Positions 9,127 through 17,352 of a stretch of DNA of 64,000 nucleotides are shown in pieces. The stretch is from Streptomyces sp. AC558_RSS880 (GTDB lineage Bacteria > Actinomycetota > Actinomycetes > Streptomycetales > Streptomycetaceae). The position numbers and the translations under genes are program-made. The stretch covers positions 281,906 to 345,905 of the forward strand of contig NZ_JAGMUJ010000130.1 in assembly GCF_019049255.1 (NCBI RefSeq), written 5' to 3'. Every line of letters starts with the position of its first letter. Position 1 is the stretch's first letter. The notes beneath the pieces are model-generated. The model worked only from the letters and a program-made list of their open reading frames with translations. It was not told where the DNA came from and made no database searches.

Positions 9127-9930
9127 TCAGCGGCTGACGCCGACCTGTTCCAGGGCGCGGCGCAGGGGCTCCCAGCCCACGCGCCGCGGCAGGCCGCGGT
9201 TGCGGGCCTGGGCGAGGGCGCGCCAGAACCCGGCCTGCAGCAGCGCCTCCGGGGGCACCGCCCCGGCCCGCTCCAGGATCGCCTCGGGCACCTTCTGCGG
9301 GTCGGGCACCTTGTACTCGGCCATGATCTCGTCGTACTTGTCGTGCAGCACCGTGTTGTCGGGGTCGGCACCGAAGACCACGAGCTGGCCGGTGGGCTGG
9401 GTGTCGACCAGGACGGTCACCAGGTCGGGGCGGTAGCGCGCCAGCACCTCGGTGATCTTGTAGACGTCGCCGGTCCAGGCGTTGGTGTGCCGGTCGCGGG
9501 CGGCCTCGTCCACGCTGCGCGGCAGCATGTCGTCGAGGACGATCACACTGGCCCAGTCGGAGTGCTTCTCGACGTTCATGAGGTCGCGCAGGGCGTACTC
9601 GAACAGGTGCATGCCGTCGATGAACGACAGGTCGAGCGTGGTGCGGCGCCAGTGGCCGATCGGGCTGCGGCCCCGGCGCAGATTGCGCAGCGGGTGCCGG
9701 CCGCCCTTGAGGTGGGCCAGCGGGTTGTCGCGGGCGAAGAAGTCGTCGCTGGTGGCCTTCACCAGGTGGACGTCGCACTTCAGCTCCGAGACCACCTTGA
9801 AGGCGGGGTCGACCGCGATGCTGGGGACGCGCGACAGGCGCAGGCTGCGGCCGTCGTTGACGCCGATCTCCAGGTAGTTGCGGTTGGCGCTGACCTTGTG
9901 CAGCTCCCGAAGGAACTCATGGCGTTTCAC
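9127..9930 (-). CDS. Class I SAM-dependent methyltransferase (Methyltransf_24-like)
   Basis: A 267-residue methyltransferase. Motif I NYLEIGVNDGRSL binds S-adenosylmethionine, and LDLSFIDGMHLFEYALRDL followed by VIVLDDMLPR is the acidic/post-motif pattern of the Methyltransf_24 family, which includes sugar O-methyltransferases. The GTG start at 9930 is supported by AAGGAGAG ten bases upstream and gives KRHEFLRELHK as the first helix. It lies downstream of the dTDP-glucose pyrophosphorylase gene on the same strand and faces the GT2 gene, so methylation of a surface sugar is a reasonable inference. The acceptor is not known. Confidence 0.8.
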   Translation of the reverse strand: MKRHEFLRELHKVSANRNYLEIGVNDGRSLRLSRVPSIAVDPAFKVVSELKCDVHLVKATSDDFFARDNPLAHLKGGRHPLRNLRRGRSPIGHWRRTTLDLSFIDGMHLFEYALRDLMNVEKHSDWASVIVLDDMLPRSVDEAARDRHTNAWTGDVYKITEVLARYRPDLVTVLVDTQPTGQLVVFGADPDNTVLHDKYDEIMAEYKVPDPQKVPEAILERAGAVPPEALLQAGFWRALAQARNRGLPRRVGWEPLRRALEQVGVSR

Positions 9931-10281
9931 GAAGGGGACTCTCCTTGCGGATGCGGGGCAGTGCTTCGTGCAGGGTCGCGCGGCGCGGGCAGGCCGATGT
10001 CCTGCCCGCGGTCGTGCGCGAGGGCGCGGTACCGGGGGGCGCGGAAGGCCGGTGGTGGGCCGTACCCACTCCGAGGCGGGTCGCACCAGGTGGTCCCGCC
10101 GACGCCGGTGGCGACGGCGGGGCGGCGGCTTCTTCCGGACCGGTCATCGTTCGCACGAAGTTAGCGCCGTGGACACCGTGGAGCCAAACGGTACGCGCGG
10201 TCGTGCTCGCGCCGGGCGGTTTCTCCCGTACGGCCCGCTCCCAGCGGCCGCGGGCGATGCGGGGGTCGGCGCCCGGGATGC
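9931..10281 (-). other. 351-bp gap with an ATGA-coupled open frame of doubtful status
   Basis: Between the rmlA-like and methyltransferase genes, an open frame begins at ATG 10285, overlapping the rmlA stop as ATGA, and runs 122 codons into the methyltransferase. Its first 50 codons (MSIPGADPRIARGRWERAV...) have normal codon bias, but the rest is Pro/Arg/Thr-rich and overlaps the next gene. It may be a short or decayed coupled gene; I see no domain. Confidence 0.25.
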
Positions 10282-11349
10282 TCATGAATGGATCTGCACC
10301 TTGCTGTGGTCGCCGAGGACGAGCCGGTGGGCGCTGGGCACGCTGGGCGCGGGTGTCACCTCGACGTGCCGGCCGATCAGCGAGGCCTCGATGCGGCCGA
10401 CGCCGTCGATCGAGGAATCCCGCAGCACGATGGAGAACTCGAGCTCGCTGTCGGTGATCCGGCAGTTCTCCGCGACGGAGGTGAAGGGGCCGACGTAGGA
10501 GTCGCTGACGACCGTGCCGGCGCCGATGACGGCGGGGCCGACGATACGTGAGTTGACGATCCGCGCGTTCTCCTCCACGACCACCCGGCCGATGGTCTCC
10601 GAACGGTCGTCGACCTGGCCGTCGATACGGCGTTCGACGCCTTCGAGGACGGAGCGGTTGACCTCCAGCATGTCGACGACGTTGCCGGTGTCCTTCCAGT
10701 AGCCCTGGATGACGGTGCAGCGCACGTCGGCGCGGGAGTCGATCAGATGCTGGAGGGCGTGGGTGATCTCGAGTTCGCCGCGCCAGGAGGGCTCGACGGC
10801 GCGCACCGCCTCGTGGACGGCGGACGTGAACAGATAGACGCCGACGAGGGCGAGGTCGCTCTTGGGGTGGTCCGGTTTCTCCTCCAGGCCGATCACCCGG
10901 CCGGACGGGTCGAGTTCGGCCACTCCGAAGGAACGGGGGTCGGCGACGCGGGTGAGCAGGATCTGCGCGTCGGGCCGGTCCCGGCGGAACTCCTCGACGA
11001 GGCCGGTGATGCCGCCGACGATGAAGTTGTCGCCGAGATACATCACGAAGTCGTCGTCGCCGAGCCAGTCGCGGGCGATCAGTACGGCGTGGGCCAGTCC
11101 CAGGGGCTGTTCCTGGCGGATGTAGGTCACCCGCAGACCGAACTTCGATCCGTCGCCGACCGCGTCCTCGATCTCCGCGGCCGTGTCACCCACGATCATT
11201 CCGACCTCGGTGATGCCCGCTTCCGCCAGGGACTCCAACCCGTAGAAGAGCACGGGCTTGTTGGCCACGGGCACCAACTGTTTCGCCGAGGTGTGGGTGA
11301 TCGGCCTCAGCCGGGTTCCGGCACCACCGGACAGCACGAGAGCCTTCAT
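10282..11349 (-). CDS. rmlA: Glucose-1-phosphate thymidylyltransferase, long form
   Basis: A 355-residue nucleotidyltransferase making dTDP-glucose from dTTP and glucose-1-phosphate, the entry to dTDP-deoxysugars. The N-terminal half has the signature GGAGTRLRPITHTSAKQLVPV, here KALVLSGGAGTRLRP and AKQLVPVANKP, then YLGDNF, EEKPDHPKSD and WKDTGN. The C-terminal 110 residues are a left-handed beta-helix (repeated VGPAVIGAG, IVNSR, ITDSE), which marks the long actinobacterial form usually about 355 residues long. The start is ATG 11349 (MKALVL), with GGTGAG just upstream; the frame extends four codons further to ATG 11361. No rmlBCD genes are nearby, so the pathway must continue elsewhere. Confidence 0.9.
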   Translation of the reverse strand: MKALVLSGGAGTRLRPITHTSAKQLVPVANKPVLFYGLESLAEAGITEVGMIVGDTAAEIEDAVGDGSKFGLRVTYIRQEQPLGLAHAVLIARDWLGDDDFVMYLGDNFIVGGITGLVEEFRRDRPDAQILLTRVADPRSFGVAELDPSGRVIGLEEKPDHPKSDLALVGVYLFTSAVHEAVRAVEPSWRGELEITHALQHLIDSRADVRCTVIQGYWKDTGNVVDMLEVNRSVLEGVERRIDGQVDDRSETIGRVVVEENARIVNSRIVGPAVIGAGTVVSDSYVGPFTSVAENCRITDSELEFSIVLRDSSIDGVGRIEASLIGRHVEVTPAPSVPSAHRLVLGDHSKVQIHS

Positions 11350-11760
11350 CCGACTCACCATAGCCGTGTTCCGGCGGATGGGACATCACTTGCTTTACCC
11401 GTGCGTCACGAAATCCTGCGAGATGGCCGATGAGCCGCCTGAACACGGGCTAATCCTCACCTCTTACGATATTCCCCTCCGCACCCGCGTTCGGGGTGGT
11501 GGAGGTGGTACCGCGGTCCACGGCGGGGAGGCAGGTCCGCAGCGGGTCCTCGCCGCGCAGTCGCCGGGCTCGCGCCCAGCCGCTCTCCGCCCGGCGGGGT
11601 CGGTCACTGGTCCCCGAGGTCACGGCTCATCATCTTCCTTCCGCTCCGCTGCCCTTCGGGTCCCCGGCGCCGCGCCGGGCGAACACCCGCCCGCCGTACA
11701 GGCTCCCCTCCCCAACACCCCGGCCCGGACGGGGAGTTCCCGTCCGAGCCGGCGTCCTCG
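11350..11760. other. 411-bp gap upstream of rmlA and downstream of the CBS gene
   Basis: I find no convincing gene. Bases 11385-11480 are relatively AT-rich and probably hold the rmlA promoter; 11600-11720 are GC-rich with short repeats. The right end contains the CBS-gene terminator hairpin listed separately. Confidence 0.4.
11727..11745 (-). terminator. Hairpin after the CBS-domain gene
   Basis: GGACGGG (11727-11733) and CCCGTCC (11739-11745) form a perfect seven-pair stem with a GAGTT loop; outer CGG/CCG bases extend it after a small internal loop. It lies 16 bases beyond the CBS stop codon. Confidence 0.55.
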
Positions 11761-12180
11761 TCAGGTGTTGGGCCGGGCCACGCTGATGTCGCCGAGGGCG
11801 GACTCCGGGTCGCGCTCCATGGCGGTGTCGCCCAGCGAGACGACACCGACGGGCCGTCCGTCCTCGACGACCGGGACGCGGCGCACGGCGTGTTCGCGCA
11901 TCAGCCGTACCGCGTGGTCCAGGTCGTCGTCCGGTGCCACGGTCACCAGGTCGTCGCTGCACGCGCCGGCCACGGTGGTGTCCTCGGGATCGCCGCCCCG
12001 GGAGACCGACCGCACCACCAGGTCGCGGTCGGTGACCAGTCCGCGCAGCCGGTCGCCGTCGGTCACCAGGACGGACCCGAGGTCGCGGTCGCGCATGATG
12101 CGGGCGACCTCCGCGACGGAGGTCTGCGGCCCGACGGTCGCCGGTGCGCCGGTCATGATGTCGCGCACGTGCTGTGCCAT
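11761..12180 (-). CDS. Two-CBS-domain protein
   Basis: A 139-residue cytoplasmic protein made of two CBS motifs. The first is VRDIMTGAPATVGPQTSV with VLVTDGDRLRGLVTDRDLV, the second VAPDDDLDHAVRLM with VPVVEDGRPVGVVSLGD. CBS pairs bind adenosyl ligands such as AMP, ATP or SAM and act as energy sensors; no effector domain is fused here. The start ATG 12180 has a strong AGGAGAGAGGA ribosome site. It lies about 100 bp downstream of a SpoIIE-type phosphatase on the same strand and may be part of the same stress-signalling group. Confidence 0.88.
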   Translation of the reverse strand: MAQHVRDIMTGAPATVGPQTSVAEVARIMRDRDLGSVLVTDGDRLRGLVTDRDLVVRSVSRGGDPEDTTVAGACSDDLVTVAPDDDLDHAVRLMREHAVRRVPVVEDGRPVGVVSLGDTAMERDPESALGDISVARPNT

Positions 12181-12280
12181 GACGTGTCCTCTCTCCTGTC
12201 TCTCGGTGGGGTCCCGGGTACCCGGTGGAGCGGTGCGGTCACCGGGCGCGGGCGTTCCCGGCCGGCGGACCCGGCGGCCG

Positions 12281-14728
12281 TCAGGGCCGCAGCACGAACT
12301 CCGCCCACACCTGCTTGCCCCCGCTGACCGGAAGGGTTCCCCAGGTGGCCGACACGGCCTCGACGAGGAGGATGCCCCGGCCTCCGGTGGCCTCCCAGCT
12401 GATGCTGGTGGGCTTCACGGGCGTGCGGGGCGAGGAGTCGGCGACCGCGAGGCGCAGCCGGTCGTTGACCAGGGAGATGTCGAGACGGACCGGCCCTTCG
12501 GTGTGCACCAGGGCGTTGGTGACCAGTTCGGAGACGACGAGCAGGGCGGCGTCGACGTCCGCGGTCACCCCCCAGGAGCGCAGGGTGCGCCGGGTGAAGC
12601 GGCGGGCGTGCCCGACCGCCTGGGGCACCCGCCACACCGTCCAGCTCTCCCGCAGCGGGCGGGAGGTCATGCCGTCGTAGCGCATCAGCAGCAGGGCGAC
12701 GTCGTCGCTGCGCGGGGCCTTGCCGAGCAGGGCGTCCGCGACCTGCCCGAGGTGGGCGGGGTCGGCGGCGGACAGCTGCCGGGCGAAGCGGTTCATGCCC
12801 TCGTCGATGTCGGCCTCGTGGGACTCGACCAGGCCGTCCGTGGTGAGCGCGACCATGGTGCCGGGCTGCAGTCTGAGCGGGCTCATGGGGAAGTCGCTCT
12901 GCCGCACCACACCGAGCGGCGGGCCGCCCTCGGCCTCCGCGATCTCGGTACGGCCGTCCGGGTGACGCAGCACCGGCGGCAGATGGCCGGCGCGGACGTA
13001 CCAGGCGAAGCCCTCCTCCATGTCGACGTCGACATAGCAACAGGTGGCGAAGAGGTCGGTCTCCATGTCCATGAGGAGCCGGTTGGAGTGGGAGACCACC
13101 ACGTCCGGGGGGTGTCCCTCGACGGCGTAGGCGCGCAGCGCGGTGCGCATCTGGCCCATGAGGGTGGCGGCGCCGGCGCTGTGGCCCTGGACGTCGCCGA
13201 TGACGAGGGCGACGTGGTTGTCCGGCAGCGGGATCACGTCGTACCAGTCGCCGCCGAGCTCCAGGCCGGCGGTGCTGGGCAGATAGCGGGCGACGGCGAT
13301 CGCGCCGGGCAGCCGGGGCAGGCGGCGCGGCAGCAGCTGGCGCTGGAGCATGCCGACCAGTTCGTGCTCGGCGTCGAAGGCGCGGGCCCGCATCAGGGCC
13401 TGCCCGGCGAGGCCGGCGGCGGCGGTGAGGAGGGCGCGTTCGTCGGGGCCGAAGTCGTGCGGGGTGTCCCAGCCGATCAGACAGGCACCGGCCATGCGGT
13501 TCCCGGCCGGCAGCGGCAGCACGGCGAGTCCGCCGGGGCCGACCTCGGCGAGGGCGGTCTCCAGCGGGGAACCGGCCGGCCAGATACCGGCGCGGCCCTC
13601 GCGCAGGGCGGCGGCGAGGGTGGGCATGGTGCGCACCGGCGCGTCGGGCCACTCGGTGCGCCACTCCGCGCGCCACAGCTCCGGCCAGGCCTCCGGTTCG
13701 GGCGGGTCGAGGACGGTGACGACGAGCCGTTCGTTCTCCAGCTCGGCGAGCGCGATCCGGTCGGCCCGCAGCGGCCGGCGCAGCGCGGCGACCACGGCCT
13801 TGCCGACGTCGCGGACGGTGACCGCGGTGGCGAGCGCGGCGGCCAGGCGCTGGACGCGGGCCACGTCCGTGATGTCGGAGCGCAGGGTGGAGGCGTCGGC
13901 GACGGAGCCCACCAGCCGGGCGGGGCGCCCCTCGCCGCCGGGCACCAGCCGGCCGCGCAGCCGGAGCCACTTGGGCGGTCCGGTGGGCTGGAGCACCCGG
14001 AACTCCAGTTCGCGGTCGCCGATCGTCATGTGGTCGGCCTCGACGACGGACATCAGTGAGGGCAGGTCCTCCGGCACCGTCAGGCCCAGCAGGGTCTCGA
14101 CCCGTCCGTCGAAGTCGTCCGGGTCGAGGCCGAACAGCTCCAGGATGCCCTCGCCGACCCGGACCCGCCCGGTGTCCATGGCGAGGCTGAAGCCGCCGGG
14201 CCGCAGGTCGGCGGCCTCGGCGGTGGCGGCCGACGAGGGGAGGGCGAGGGCGTCGGCGACGAGGCCGAGGCAGAAGCGGTCGTCGGCGTCGAAGCCGCCG
14301 GCGCGCTCGCCGACCGCGAGCAGGCAGCCACCGCCGTCGCCGCGCAGGGGCAGCGCCGCCAGGAAGAAGTCACGGCTGGGCACGCGTCGTGACTGCGCCT
14401 GCGCGGCGAGGTCGTCCGGGCCCAGCCACACCGGCCGCCCGCGGTGGGCCTCGGCCACCGGAGCGCGCCCGGCGACGGGGTAGCTGTCCCGTACCCCGCA
14501 CAGGGTTCGCGGCACCCCGACGGACTCCGCCAGGTACAGCAGTTCTCCGTCCGCGTCGGCCGTGTACACGGCGGCGAACGCGGCACCGGCGAAGACGAGG
14601 GCCTGCTCCAGGATCCTGCGCACCCGTTCGGGTGACTCGGGGTCGGCCGCGATCGCCGTCAGGGCACCTTCCGCACGCAGCGTTCTCGTGCTGCGTCCCG
14701 CAGCGCCCTCACCGACCACGTTGGCCAT
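12281..14728 (-). CDS. SpoIIE-type PP2C phosphatase with GAF, PAS and HATPase_c domains
   Basis: An 815-residue cytoplasmic signalling protein. In order: GAF-like sensor (about 20-170), PAS (about 175-290, with WLRLRGRLVPGGEGRPARL), second GAF (about 295-450), SpoIIE/PP2C phosphatase (about 460-670: LGGDWYDVIPL, VIGDVQGHSAGAATLMGQ, RAGHLPPVL, TTDGLVE, DDVALLLMRY) and a C-terminal RsbW-like ATPase (about 690-815: VVSELVTNALVHTEGP, GGRGILLVEAV). Such proteins control anti-anti-sigma (STAS) phosphorylation in both directions. The aspartates of the PP2C metal site are present. It is divergent from a second phosphatase, across a perfect inverted repeat, and is followed by the CBS gene. Confidence 0.92.
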   Translation of the reverse strand: MANVVGEGAAGRSTRTLRAEGALTAIAADPESPERVRRILEQALVFAGAAFAAVYTADADGELLYLAESVGVPRTLCGVRDSYPVAGRAPVAEAHRGRPVWLGPDDLAAQAQSRRVPSRDFFLAALPLRGDGGGCLLAVGERAGGFDADDRFCLGLVADALALPSSAATAEAADLRPGGFSLAMDTGRVRVGEGILELFGLDPDDFDGRVETLLGLTVPEDLPSLMSVVEADHMTIGDRELEFRVLQPTGPPKWLRLRGRLVPGGEGRPARLVGSVADASTLRSDITDVARVQRLAAALATAVTVRDVGKAVVAALRRPLRADRIALAELENERLVVTVLDPPEPEAWPELWRAEWRTEWPDAPVRTMPTLAAALREGRAGIWPAGSPLETALAEVGPGGLAVLPLPAGNRMAGACLIGWDTPHDFGPDERALLTAAAGLAGQALMRARAFDAEHELVGMLQRQLLPRRLPRLPGAIAVARYLPSTAGLELGGDWYDVIPLPDNHVALVIGDVQGHSAGAATLMGQMRTALRAYAVEGHPPDVVVSHSNRLLMDMETDLFATCCYVDVDMEEGFAWYVRAGHLPPVLRHPDGRTEIAEAEGGPPLGVVRQSDFPMSPLRLQPGTMVALTTDGLVESHEADIDEGMNRFARQLSAADPAHLGQVADALLGKAPRSDDVALLLMRYDGMTSRPLRESWTVWRVPQAVGHARRFTRRTLRSWGVTADVDAALLVVSELVTNALVHTEGPVRLDISLVNDRLRLAVADSSPRTPVKPTSISWEATGGRGILLVEAVSATWGTLPVSGGKQVWAEFVLRP

Positions 14729-14796
14729 TACAGCGCTTGTGGGACACCCGCGCAGCCCCTGTGCGCGTTCGGCGGCCTCCGGGGTGCGCGGGGCGG

Positions 14797-14838
14797 GTAT
14801 ACCCCGGACAGCCCTACGGGCCCGGGTCCGGGGTATAC
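14797..14838. promoter_or_regulatory. Perfect 13-bp inverted repeat between divergent phosphatase genes
   Basis: GTATACCCCGGAC (14797-14809) and GTCCGGGGTATAC (14826-14838) are exact inverted copies, with an inner GCCC-TAC-GGGC element in the 16-base spacer. The site lies 69 bp before the left gene's ATG and 120 bp before the right gene's GTG, so it can affect both promoters. A shared operator is likelier than a terminator because both genes read away from it. Confidence 0.6.
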
Positions 14839-14957
14839 GGAGGGCGCGTCGCCCGGCGGGGCGTACGGTCTTCCGGCGCTCGTCGTGCGCGGCGGCCCGG
14901 CAGGGTGGAGATTGGGTCCCGGGGCCGGTGGCGCGGCCGTGCGAGGAGGTGGTCGGC

Positions 14958-17102
14958 GTGTCCGAGGGGCAGTCGTCCGCGCGGGCGCCGACGGGTGGGC
15001 GGGCGCCGGTCGGCCGTCCGCTGCTGTCGCTGACGCTGGCCTCGATGATGGACGAGGTGCACGCCCACTCCGGGGCCGTGTATCTGCTCTCGCCGGACCA
15101 GCCGGTGCTGGAGATGGCGGTGATGGCGGGGCTGCCCCGCGCCTTCGCGGCCCCGTGGGAACGGGTGGGGCTGAGCGCGCCGATCCCGGTCTCCGACGCG
15201 GTGCGCGAACGACGGCTGGTGTGGGTGGGCGGCGAGGAGGAGATGGCCCGCCACTACCCCCGGATCGCCATGGTGCTGCCGTACCCCTTCTCGCTGGCCG
15301 CGCTGCCGGTGTCGACCGCGGCCAAGGCGTACGGCGCGGTCTTCGTGACCTGGCCCGGCACGCATCCGCAGGAGCTGTCCGACTGGGAGCGCGATCATCT
15401 GACCGCCGCCTGCGACCGGCTCGCGGTGCGGCTGGAGCGGGCCGCCGAGCAGAGCCTGCCGCTGGCACCGGAGCCCGATCTGCTGGCGGCGCCGCTGGTG
15501 GGCGGCATGTCCGGCACGCTCGGCACGGTGGAGGCGGCACGGATGGTGTCCCGGCTGCCGTACGGCCTGTGCTCGCTCGATCTGCACGGGCGGGTCGGTT
15601 TCGCCAACGCCGCCGCCACGGAGCTGCTGGGTGTTCCGGCGAACCGGCTGCTCGGTGCCCAGATGTGGGCGTCGGTGCCGTGGCTGAACGACCCCGTGTA
15701 CGAGGACCGGTACCGGGCGGCGCTGTTCAGCCAGCACGTCACCTCGTTCGTCGCGCTGCGCCCTCCGGACGAGTGGCTGTCGTTCCGGCTGTATCCGAGC
15801 ACCACCGGACTCAGCGTGCGGATCAGCCGGGCGCGGGCGGCGGCGGAGATGAACCGCGCGGCGCCGCGGTCCGGGCAGGGGCGGCCGCGGCTGGTCACCA
15901 TCACCCAGGTGCTGGGCCTGGCCGGGGCGCTGACCGAGGCGGTCGGGGTGCAGGACGTGGTGCAGCTGGTCGCGGACGAGATCGTGCCGGCGGTCGGCAG
16001 CCAAGGGCTGGTGATGCTCGGGTCCCGGGCGGGCCGGCTGCGCATCCTCGGCCACCAGGGGTACGCGGACGCGCGGGTCGTGGAGCGGTTCGACGGGATG
16101 CCGCTGTCGGAGCCGACTCCCGGCAGTCAGGTGCTGCGGTCCGGTGTGCCGGCCTTCTTCGAGAGCCGGGAGGAGGTCGAGCGCCTGTATCCGGCACTGC
16201 TGGTGAACCCGTCGGAGTTCGCGGCGTGGGCGTATCTGCCGCTGATCGCCTCGGGGCGCCCGGTGGGGACGTGCGTGCTGTCGTACGCGGCGCCGCACCA
16301 CTTCGCGACGGAGGAGCGGGCGGTGCTGACCAATCTGGCGGGCCTGATCGCCCAGGCGCTGGAGCGGGCCCTGCTCTACGACGCCAAGCACCGGCTCGCG
16401 CACGGGCTGCAGGAGGCGCTGCTGCCGCACACACTGCCGTCGCTGGCGGGGATCGAGGCGGCGGCCCGCTACCTGCCGGCCACTCAGGGGATGGAGATCG
16501 GGGGCGACTTCTACGACCTGGTGCCGACGCAGGGGATGGCGGCGGCGGTGATCGGGGACGTGCAGGGGCACAACGTGACGGCGGCCGGGCTGATGGGGCA
16601 GGTCCGTACCGCGGTGCGCGCGTACACGGCCGTCGGGCAGGCACCCGAGGAGGTCATGCGCAGCACCAACCGGCTGCTGCTGGACCTGGGGGCGGATCTG
16701 TTCGCCAGCTGTCTGTACCTGCGGCTCGATCCCGCGCACGGGCGGGCCGTGATGTCCCGCGCGGGTCACCCGCCGCCGCTGCTGCGCAGGCCGGACGGGC
16801 GGGTACGGGTGCTGGACCTGGCCGGGGGGCCGCTGCTGGGCATCGACGGTTCGGCGGCGTATCCGTCGACCGAGGTCGACCTCTCCCCCGGTTCGCTGCT
16901 CGTCCTCTACACCGACGGCCTGGTGGAATCCCCCGGCACCGACTTCGAGGACGCCGTCGCCGACCTGTGCCGCCGTCTCACCGACCTCGGTGACCTTCCC
17001 CTGGACGATCTCGCCGACGCCCTGGTCCAGCACGGCGCGGACGCGGAGAACCGGCTGGACGACATCGCCCTGCTCCTGCTCAGGGCGCTGCCGCGCGACT
17101 GA
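14958..17102 (+). CDS. SpoIIE-type PP2C phosphatase with GAF-PAS-GAF sensors
   Basis: A 714-residue signalling phosphatase. Order: GAF-like (about 20-160, VHAHSGAVYLLSPD, PVSTAAKAYGAVFV), PAS (about 200-290, LCSLDLHGRVGFANAAATE), GAF (about 310-470, TEAVGVQDVVQLVADE) and SpoIIE/PP2C (about 480-714: LPATQGMEIGGDFYDLV, AAVIGDVQGHNVTAAGLMGQ, SRAGHPPPLL, LYTDGLVES, LDDIALLLLR). Unlike the divergent gene, it lacks the RsbW-like ATPase, so it can only dephosphorylate its target. The GTG at 14958 has GGAGG eight bases upstream; the longer open frame runs into the neighbouring gene's promoter region. Confidence 0.9.
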   Translation: MSEGQSSARAPTGGRAPVGRPLLSLTLASMMDEVHAHSGAVYLLSPDQPVLEMAVMAGLPRAFAAPWERVGLSAPIPVSDAVRERRLVWVGGEEEMARHYPRIAMVLPYPFSLAALPVSTAAKAYGAVFVTWPGTHPQELSDWERDHLTAACDRLAVRLERAAEQSLPLAPEPDLLAAPLVGGMSGTLGTVEAARMVSRLPYGLCSLDLHGRVGFANAAATELLGVPANRLLGAQMWASVPWLNDPVYEDRYRAALFSQHVTSFVALRPPDEWLSFRLYPSTTGLSVRISRARAAAEMNRAAPRSGQGRPRLVTITQVLGLAGALTEAVGVQDVVQLVADEIVPAVGSQGLVMLGSRAGRLRILGHQGYADARVVERFDGMPLSEPTPGSQVLRSGVPAFFESREEVERLYPALLVNPSEFAAWAYLPLIASGRPVGTCVLSYAAPHHFATEERAVLTNLAGLIAQALERALLYDAKHRLAHGLQEALLPHTLPSLAGIEAAARYLPATQGMEIGGDFYDLVPTQGMAAAVIGDVQGHNVTAAGLMGQVRTAVRAYTAVGQAPEEVMRSTNRLLLDLGADLFASCLYLRLDPAHGRAVMSRAGHPPPLLRRPDGRVRVLDLAGGPLLGIDGSAAYPSTEVDLSPGSLLVLYTDGLVESPGTDFEDAVADLCRRLTDLGDLPLDDLADALVQHGADAENRLDDIALLLLRALPRD

Positions 17103-17289
17103 CACGGCCCGGCCGCCCGGTGCGACGGCTGGACACGCGTCCTCCCCCTGGGCGGGCGGCCCAGGACGAGCTCCGGAACCGCGGACGCGGCCCGGTGCCC
17201 CAGGGCCGACCCCACGCAGACGCCCGCGGCCGTCGGCCGTCGGCGCGACCACCGGGCGGCCCGCCCCGGCGTCACCGCACGGGCGACGG

Positions 17290-17323
17290 CCCGGCCCCGC
17301 CACAGGCGGGTGGCGGGGCCGGG
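17290..17323. terminator. Strong hairpin between convergent phosphatase and protease genes
   Basis: CCCGGCCCCGCCAC (17290-17303) and GTGGCGGGGCCGGG (17310-17323) form a perfect 14-pair stem with a six-base loop. It lies 30 bases beyond the protease stop, and 190 bases beyond the phosphatase stop. Bases 17103-17289 otherwise show no gene. Confidence 0.75.
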
Positions 17324-17352
17324 CCGGAGGGTGTACCCGGACCGAGGGTGCG

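Noticed and set aside
11258..14059. 933-codon open frame on the + strand
   Set aside because: Runs antisense through rmlA, the CBS gene and the SpoIIE-type phosphatase; it is the mirror of their codon bias.
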